Shown here: piece by piece, positions 6,467 to 10,677 of the stretch
How positions within the stretch are numbered: position 1 is the first letter of the stretch
Layout: every line of letters starts with the position of its first letter
Assembly: GCA_016287975.1 (NCBI GenBank)
Contig: JAEEXV010000134.1
Coordinates: 1 to 10,677, forward strand
DNA from: Lentisphaeria bacterium
GTDB lineage: Bacteria > Verrucomicrobiota > Lentisphaeria > Oligosphaerales > Oligosphaeraceae
DNA: 10,677 nucleotides
Direction of reading: 5' to 3'
Notes under the pieces: model-generated
What the model was told of the DNA's origin: nothing
Databases searched by the model: none
The model's input: only the letters and a program-made list of their open reading frames with translations
Position numbers and translations under genes: made by a program

Positions 6467-7573
6467 ATGCGCATCATCCTCGCCCCAGATTCCTTCAAAG
6501 GCACGCTCACCAGCGCCGAAGTCTGCGCCATCGTCGCGGATGCCCTCCGCGAGCGCGTCCCGCAAGCCGAGTGCGTGTCCATTCCAATGGCGGACGGCGG
6601 GGAAGGCACCCTCGCCGCCGTCTGCGCGGCCGTCCCAAGCTGCCGCCGAATCCCCGTCCCCGCGCACGATCCGCTGGGACGCCCAGTCCCAGCTGAATAC
6701 GCGCTGCTGCCCGACGGACAAACCGCCCTCGTCGAACTCGCGGTCGCCAGCGGCCTCGGCCTCCTCGCCCCCGCCGAGCGCAACCCCCTCGCCGCCACCA
6801 CCTACGGCACTGGCGAGGTCATCGCCGCCGCCCTCCACGCAGACTGCAAACGCCTCGTCGTCGGACTCGGCGGCTCCGCCACCGTCGACGGCGGCTCCGG
6901 CATCGCCGCCGCCCTCGGCGCGGTCTTCCGCGACGCAAACGGCGACGCCATGATCCCCCTGCCCCGCGCGCTCGTCCGCATCCGCTCCGTCGATTGGGAC
7001 CGTACCCGCTGGACACACCTCGACGTCACCATCGCCAGCGACGTCACCAACCCGCTGCTCGGCCCCGACGGCGCCGCCGCCGTCTTCGGCCCCCAGAAGG
7101 GCGCCACCCCCGAAATGGTTCGCACCCTCGAGCACTCCCTCGCCGCCTGGGCCGCCCTCTGGCACGACGACGGCACCCGCCCAGGCGACGGCGCCGCAGG
7201 CGGCGCGGGCTTCATCCTGCGCCAGCTCTTCCCGCAATGCCGCACCGAATCAGGCGCGCGCCTCGTCGGAAAACTCGCGGGCCTGGAGGAGGCCATCTCC
7301 AACGCCGTCCTCGTCGTCACTGGCGAAGGCGCCTCCGACCAGCAGACCCTCCATGGCAAACTGCCCTGGATCGTCGCCGAATGCGCCCGACGCCACCGCG
7401 TCCCCGTCGCCCTCCTCTCGGGCTATGTCTCCCGCAGCGCCCGCCCCGCCCTCGCCGACGCCTTCGGCCAACTCGTCTCGACCGTCGACGCCCCCCTCCC
7501 CGAAGCCCAACTGACCCGCGCCGTCGCCGCCGACAACCTCCGCCGCGCCGCCGCGCACATCCAACTGCCATGA
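6467..7573 (+). CDS. glxK: Glycerate kinase (GarK/GlxK family)
   Basis: Phosphorylates D-glycerate, most likely giving 2-phosphoglycerate, thereby feeding glycerate from glyoxylate, glucarate or serine breakdown into glycolysis; cytoplasmic. 368 residues, typical of the family. Motifs: APDSFKGTLTS (6-16), PMADGGEGT (40-48), VASGLGLL (93-100), TYGTGE (112-117), GLGGSATVDGG (133-143), SDVTNPLLG (191-199), VFGPQKGA (206-213), DGAAGGAG (241-248) and VTGEGASDQQTLHGK (284-298). The full set is present with no truncation. The start is the only ATG next to the first conserved strand; 44 bp of featureless DNA separate it from miaA. Its stop overlaps the rfbC start (ATGA), so it is probably translated with the rhamnose genes. 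There is no obvious biochemical link between glycerate phosphorylation and rhamnose. The symbol is by family similarity; garK would be equally defensible. Confidence 0.93.
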   Translation: MRIILAPDSFKGTLTSAEVCAIVADALRERVPQAECVSIPMADGGEGTLAAVCAAVPSCRRIPVPAHDPLGRPVPAEYALLPDGQTALVELAVASGLGLLAPAERNPLAATTYGTGEVIAAALHADCKRLVVGLGGSATVDGGSGIAAALGAVFRDANGDAMIPLPRALVRIRSVDWDRTRWTHLDVTIASDVTNPLLGPDGAAAVFGPQKGATPEMVRTLEHSLAAWAALWHDDGTRPGDGAAGGAGFILRQLFPQCRTESGARLVGKLAGLEEAISNAVLVVTGEGASDQQTLHGKLPWIVAECARRHRVPVALLSGYVSRSARPALADAFGQLVSTVDAPLPEAQLTRAVAADNLRRAAAHIQLP

Positions 7574-8121
7574 AACGCATCGACACCCCCATCGACGGAC
7601 TCGCCATCCTCGAACCCCGCGTCTTCGGCGACGCGCGCGGATACTTCTTCGAATCCTGGAACGAGGCCGCCTACGCCGAAGTCGGCATCACCTGCCGCTT
7701 CGTCCAGGACAACGAATCCTGCTCCCGCCGCGGCGTCCTGCGCGGCCTCCACTGGCAGGCCGCCCCGCACACCCAGGCCAAACTCGTCCGCGTCATCCGC
7801 GGCGCCGTCCTCGACGTCGCCGTCGACATCCGCGCCAATTCCCCGACCTTCGGAAAGCACGTCGCCGTCGAACTCACCGGCGACAACAAGCGACAGTTCT
7901 TCATCCCGCGCGGCTTCGCCCATGGCTTCGCCGTCCTGAGCGACGAGGCCATCTTCGCCTACAAGTGCGACCGCCCCTACGCCCCCGCCTCCGAAGCCGG
8001 CCTCCGCCTCGACGACCCCGCCCTCGGCATCGACTGGCGCATCCCCCGCGACCAGTGGATCCTCTCCGACAAGGACCAGCGACATCCCTTCCTCAGCGAC
8101 ATCACCCCCTGGCAGGAGTAG
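7570..8121 (+). CDS. rfbC: dTDP-4-dehydrorhamnose 3,5-epimerase
   Basis: Epimerises C3 and C5 of dTDP-4-keto-6-deoxyglucose, the third step to dTDP-L-rhamnose for O-antigen or other surface glycans; cytoplasmic cupin. 183 residues, normal length. Motifs: DARGYFFESW (21-30), FVQDNESCS (44-52), GVLRGLHWQ (55-63) with His61 as catalytic base, KLVRVIRGAVLDVAVDIR (71-88), SPTFG (91-95), FFIPRGFAHGF (110-120), Tyr131 (70 residues after His61, the spacing of the catalytic His-Tyr pair in Salmonella RmlC), and LSDKD (165-169). ATG 7570 overlaps the glxK stop by one base (ATGA), implying coupled translation. rfbD follows after 2 bp. Also named rmlC. Confidence 0.95.
   Translation: MKRIDTPIDGLAILEPRVFGDARGYFFESWNEAAYAEVGITCRFVQDNESCSRRGVLRGLHWQAAPHTQAKLVRVIRGAVLDVAVDIRANSPTFGKHVAVELTGDNKRQFFIPRGFAHGFAVLSDEAIFAYKCDRPYAPASEAGLRLDDPALGIDWRIPRDQWILSDKDQRHPFLSDITPWQE
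8114..8118 (+). promoter_or_regulatory. Shine-Dalgarno AGGAG of rfbD
   Basis: AGGAG lies 5 nt before the ATG at 8124, inside the last codons of rfbC. It is the only textbook Shine-Dalgarno among the ten starts here, and it fixes the rfbD start. Confidence 0.75.
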
Positions 8122-8123
8122 CC

Positions 8124-8969
8124 ATGAAAATCCTCATCACCGGCGGCAACGGCATGCTCGGCCGCACCCTCCAGCGCATCCTCGCCGACCACGTTCTGGT
8201 CATTGCAGACCTCCCGCAGTGGGACATCACGCGCCCCGCCGAATTCCAGGCGAAACTGGCCGAAGCGCGGCCCGACGCGGTCATCCACTGCGCGGCGATG
8301 ACCGCCGTCGACAAGTGCGAGAGCGAGACCGACCTGGCCTATAGGCTCAATGCGGTCGGATCGCTGAATGTCGCCATCGCGTGCCACCGCCTCGGCATCC
8401 GCCTCGTCGCCATCTCGACCGACTACGTCTTCGGCGGCGAACTCGACCGCCCCTACCACGAGTTCGACGCGGCGGGGGGCGCCCACACCGTCTACGGCCA
8501 GACCAAGTTCGCGGGCGAGGAGGCCATCCGCACCCACTGCCCCGACCACGTCATCTGCCGCATCTCGTGGCTCTACGGCCCAGGCGGCCCCAGCTTCGTC
8601 CACTCCATGCTCAAACTCGCCGACGGCACCCGCCCCGTCCTCAAGGTCGTCGACGACCAGCACGGCAACCCGACCTCGACCATTGCCGTCGCCCGCCATC
8701 TGCGCCTGCTCCTCGACCACCCCGAGCTCGCGGGCACCTTCCACCTGACCTGCGAGGGCGAGGCCACCTGGTGCGACTTCGCGCGCGAGATCTTCCGCCT
8801 CGCCAATGTCCACCAGGACATCCAGCCCTGCACCACCGCCGAATTCCCGCGCCCCGCCCCGCGCCCCGCCAACTCACGCCTCGAAAAGCGCATGCTCCGC
8901 CTCCACGGACTCCCACCCATGCCCGACTGGCACGACGCACTCGCCGAATTCATGAAAGCCTTCGAATAA
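8124..8969 (+). CDS. rfbD: dTDP-4-dehydrorhamnose reductase
   Basis: NAD(P)H-dependent reduction of dTDP-4-keto-L-rhamnose to dTDP-L-rhamnose, the last step of the pathway begun by RfbA and RfbB (neither in this window); cytoplasmic extended short-chain dehydrogenase. 281 residues, normal. Motifs: Rossmann GGNGMLG (7-13), WDIT (33-36), VIHCAAMTAVDKCE (53-66), STDYVFGG (98-105), the catalytic YxxxK at Tyr124-Lys128 with Thr99, RISWLYGPGG (146-155), VVDDQHGNPTST (175-186) and RPANSRLEK (247-255). All key residues are present. A strong AGGAG precedes the ATG. The stop is followed within 2 bp by the 9-bp array, so rfbD is the last gene of the tight rfb unit. Also named rmlD. Confidence 0.95.
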   Translation: MKILITGGNGMLGRTLQRILADHVLVIADLPQWDITRPAEFQAKLAEARPDAVIHCAAMTAVDKCESETDLAYRLNAVGSLNVAIACHRLGIRLVAISTDYVFGGELDRPYHEFDAAGGAHTVYGQTKFAGEEAIRTHCPDHVICRISWLYGPGGPSFVHSMLKLADGTRPVLKVVDDQHGNPTSTIAVARHLRLLLDHPELAGTFHLTCEGEATWCDFAREIFRLANVHQDIQPCTTAEFPRPAPRPANSRLEKRMLRLHGLPPMPDWHDALAEFMKAFE

Positions 8970-8970
8970 G

Positions 8971-9038
8971 CCCGTCCCTTCCGTCCCTTCCGTCCCTTCC
9001 GTCCCTTCCGTCCCTTCCGTCCCTTCCGTCCCTTCGGT
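8971..9038. repeat. 9-bp tandem repeat array, unit CCCTTCCGT
   Basis: A partial unit CCCGT (8971-8975), six exact copies of CCCTTCCGT (8976-9029) and a terminal variant CCCTTCGGT (9030-9038) fill most of the 83-bp gap between rfbD and larA. The array starts one base after the rfbD stop and ends 14 bp before the larA ATG. Unit length, CCCTTC core and terminal variant match the array at 1-117; only the last three bases of the unit differ. The larA frame stays open through it as a Ser-Leu-Pro repeat, but no credible start lies upstream. Confidence 0.95.
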
Positions 9039-9052
9039 CGCTTTTCCTCCCC

Positions 9053-10402
9053 ATGATGCAAGTCCCCAATCCCTTTGGCGCGCAATATGCGCCGCTGGAT
9101 TTGCCAGTAGGCAGCCGTATTCTCCGCATGTCCGAGACCGCGCCGCTGCCTGAGCCAGCGGCGGCCATCCGCGCCGCGCTCTCCGCGCCCGTCGGTTGCG
9201 CGCCGCTGGCGGAACTCGCGCGCAACCGCAAGGCCGCCAATCCCGCGGCGACCGCGGTCATCGTGGTCAGCGACTTCACCCGCCCCGTCCCCTACCACGG
9301 CGACGGCGGGCTGCTGTGGCCGCTCGTAGACACCCTGCTCGCCGAGGGCTTCCGCCCTGCCGAAATCCTCGTCCTCGTCGCCAACGGCACCCACCGCGCC
9401 ATGACCGACACCGAACTGCGCGCCATGCTCGACGCGCGCGTCTTCGACCTGGGCATCCCCGTCCGCAACCATGACTTCCGCGACCTCGCCCTGCTCCAGG
9501 ACCTCGGACGCACCCGCCGCGGCACCCGCGTCCTGATCGACCGACGCTACCTCGACGCCGACCTCAAGATCGCGACGGGCCTCATCGAGAGCCACTTCAT
9601 GGCGGGGGCCTCCGGAGGCCGCAAGGCCATCTGCCCAGGGCTCGTCGGCGAAGAGACCACATACGTCTTCCACGGCCCCGAACTCATGGCGCACCCCAAT
9701 TCCCACGACCTCCTCCTCGACGGCAACCCCGTCCACGAGGAAAGCCTTGAAGTCGCCCGCATGGCGGGCGTCGACTTCCTGCTCAACGTCACCTTGAGCC
9801 ACGACTTCCAGATCACCGGCGTCTTCGCGGGCGACCTCGAAGCCGCGCACCTGGCGGGCTTCAAGGCCCTCCGCCGCGCCGTCGCCATCCCCGTCGGCGA
9901 ACCCGCCCAGGTCGTCGTCACCCACGCGGGCTTCGTCGGCCGCAACCACTACCAGTGCGCCAAATGCGCGGTCGCCAGCCTCGGCGCACTGCGCGAAGGC
10001 GGCTGGCTCGTGCTCCTCGCCGACACCAACGACCCGAAGGAGCGCATCGGCGCACTCTCCTACCGCGTCACCCTCGGCCTGCTGAAACTCATCGGCCCCG
10101 AGCGATTCCTCCAGTGCATCCAGTCCCCCGACTGGACCTTCCTCCCCGAACAGTGGCAGGTCCAGCAATGGGGTCGCCTCTTCCGACGCATCCCCCAGGA
10201 CCATCTGCTGATGTACAGCCCCTCCTTCACCCCCGAGGACTGGCGCACGCTCCCCGGGCTCCCCCTCGACGCACCCGACGGCCCCGACTGCATGAACCAC
10301 GCCCTCCAGCAGGCCTTCGACCATATCGCACGCGCCGAAGGCCGCCTCCCCGCCGTCACCTATCTCGCCGATGGCCCCTACGCCATCCCCGTGCGCGTGT
10401 GA
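9053..10402 (+). CDS. larA: LarA-family nickel-pincer 2-hydroxyacid racemase/epimerase
   Basis: LarA enzymes racemise or epimerise 2-hydroxyacids (lactate in the type enzyme) by hydride transfer on a nickel-pincer nucleotide joined to a Lys. 449 residues, slightly longer than L. plantarum LarA (424). All known active-site positions are visible: SDFTRP (73-78; Asp74, Arg77), NGTHR (111-115; His114), HFMAGASGGRK (181-191; His181 and the cofactor Lys191, 10 apart as in the type enzyme), His207 (16 after the Lys, as expected) and HYQCAK (299-304; Tyr300, Gln301, Lys304). The family is broad and the true substrate is not fixed by these residues; malate, phenyllactate and sugar-acid substrates are known in relatives. 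No larB, larC or larE cofactor genes are in the window. Start at ATG 9053 (ATG 9056 is the alternative), no Shine-Dalgarno, after C-rich TCCTCCCC and the 9-bp array. The symbol is by family only. Confidence 0.9.
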   Translation: MMQVPNPFGAQYAPLDLPVGSRILRMSETAPLPEPAAAIRAALSAPVGCAPLAELARNRKAANPAATAVIVVSDFTRPVPYHGDGGLLWPLVDTLLAEGFRPAEILVLVANGTHRAMTDTELRAMLDARVFDLGIPVRNHDFRDLALLQDLGRTRRGTRVLIDRRYLDADLKIATGLIESHFMAGASGGRKAICPGLVGEETTYVFHGPELMAHPNSHDLLLDGNPVHEESLEVARMAGVDFLLNVTLSHDFQITGVFAGDLEAAHLAGFKALRRAVAIPVGEPAQVVVTHAGFVGRNHYQCAKCAVASLGALREGGWLVLLADTNDPKERIGALSYRVTLGLLKLIGPERFLQCIQSPDWTFLPEQWQVQQWGRLFRRIPQDHLLMYSPSFTPEDWRTLPGLPLDAPDGPDCMNHALQQAFDHIARAEGRLPAVTYLADGPYAIPVRV

Positions 10403-10412
10403 GACAAACGCG

Positions 10413-10677
10413 TCACGCGAATTCGAGAATCACATAGAGCGGCGAGCCTTCCAGGCGGACGCCGCCCTCGGCCACGCTCGCGCTTCCCCCGAGGGGGCAC
10501 CAGGCGGCGCGGACGGGGCGGTCCGTCGCGATGAAGTCCGCGCAGCCGCGCGGCACGGCATGGTCGATGACGCGCACATGCGAATGCTGCGTGCGCTTCG
10601 CCTCCAGCGCCTCGTCATAGAATAGTTCGCAGTCGTAGGCCAGCAGGTGCGCGGTGCCGCCGCGCAGGGCGACCGCA
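10413..10677 (-). CDS. C-terminal part of a minus-strand protein, unidentified
   Basis: Reading leftward from the window edge, a frame of 87 codons stays open to TGA at 10415-10413. Its third codon positions are almost all G or C, like the neighbouring genes, while the overlapping frames give Arg-rich peptides, so I take it as real and cut by the edge. The product ends in LEGSPLYVILEF, after a strand-rich segment with AAWCPLGG (about residues 57-64 of the visible part). A closing GSPLYV strand is common in C-terminal beta-sandwich domains of glycoside hydrolases and related carbohydrate proteins, so that class is a guess, not a call. It converges on larA with only 10 bp between stops and no visible terminator. 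Confidence 0.6.
   Translation of the reverse strand, partial: AVALRGGTAHLLAYDCELFYDEALEAKRTQHSHVRVIDHAVPRGCADFIATDRPVRAAWCPLGGSASVAEGGVRLEGSPLYVILEFA

Noticed and set aside
8381..9052. N-terminal extension of LarA through the repeat array (Ser-Leu-Pro repeats)
   Set aside because: The frame is open but runs antiphase inside rfbD, gives Arg/Pro-rich peptide without family similarity, and LarA already has normal length from ATG 9053.
8573..10324. Long minus-strand frame of 583 codons opposite rfbD and larA
   Set aside because: It is the complement of codons rich in GC at third positions; no motif is recognisable and the plus-strand genes have full family motifs.
10371..10625. Plus-strand frame of 84 codons after larA
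   Set aside because: Overlaps the end of larA, Arg/Ala-rich, and the minus-strand frame there has much better codon bias and a protein-like C-terminus.

Overview
The window comes from a high-GC (about two-thirds G+C by eye) Gram-negative-type bacterial chromosome. The Lpt-type permease implies an LPS-bearing outer membrane. The c-di-AMP synthase pair cdaA-cdaR, an RDD protein with a GYF_2-like N-terminus, a possible carbohydrate-active enzyme at the right edge, and C-rich, mostly Shine-Dalgarno-free starts together suggest the Planctomycetes-Verrucomicrobia-Chlamydiae group (Lentisphaerota, Kiritimatiellota or Verrucomicrobiota). That placement is inference; there is no rRNA or marker gene here to prove it. 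No phage, transposase, CRISPR or tRNA gene is visible.

Layout. (1) 1-117: a tandem array of the 9-bp unit CCCTTCAAT. (2) 204-2233: a two-gene unit, RDD membrane protein then an LptF/LptG-family permease. (3) 2234-2551: a 318-bp gap holding a candidate minus-strand small RNA with its own promoter and U-tract, plus a GC-rich hairpin. (4) 2552-6422: folP, cdaA, cdaR, miaA, tightly packed on the plus strand (folate synthesis, c-di-AMP synthesis and its regulator, tRNA A37 prenylation). (5) 6467-8969: glycerate kinase, rfbC and rfbD, with glxK and rfbC overlapping by ATGA; rfbC and rfbD supply the last two steps of dTDP-L-rhamnose synthesis, while rfbA and rfbB lie elsewhere. (6) 8971-9038: a second 9-bp array (CCCTTCCGT) that ends in the same variant unit as the first, directly before a LarA-type nickel-pincer racemase/epimerase (9053-10402). 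(7) 10413-10677: the C-terminal end of a convergent minus-strand gene.

Most of the coding content is ordinary housekeeping and envelope biology. The points most worth a second look are: the 100-nt candidate RNA at 2232-2331, a perfectly registered imperfect palindrome whose promoter geometry puts +1 exactly at the base of its stem and which ends in U6; the two sister 9-bp arrays; substitutions in both signature motifs of the diadenylate cyclase (DGA to DGG, RHR to RHN); a C-rich CTCCC(C) tract directly before many start codons; and a codon-context bias that seems to avoid CCGG.
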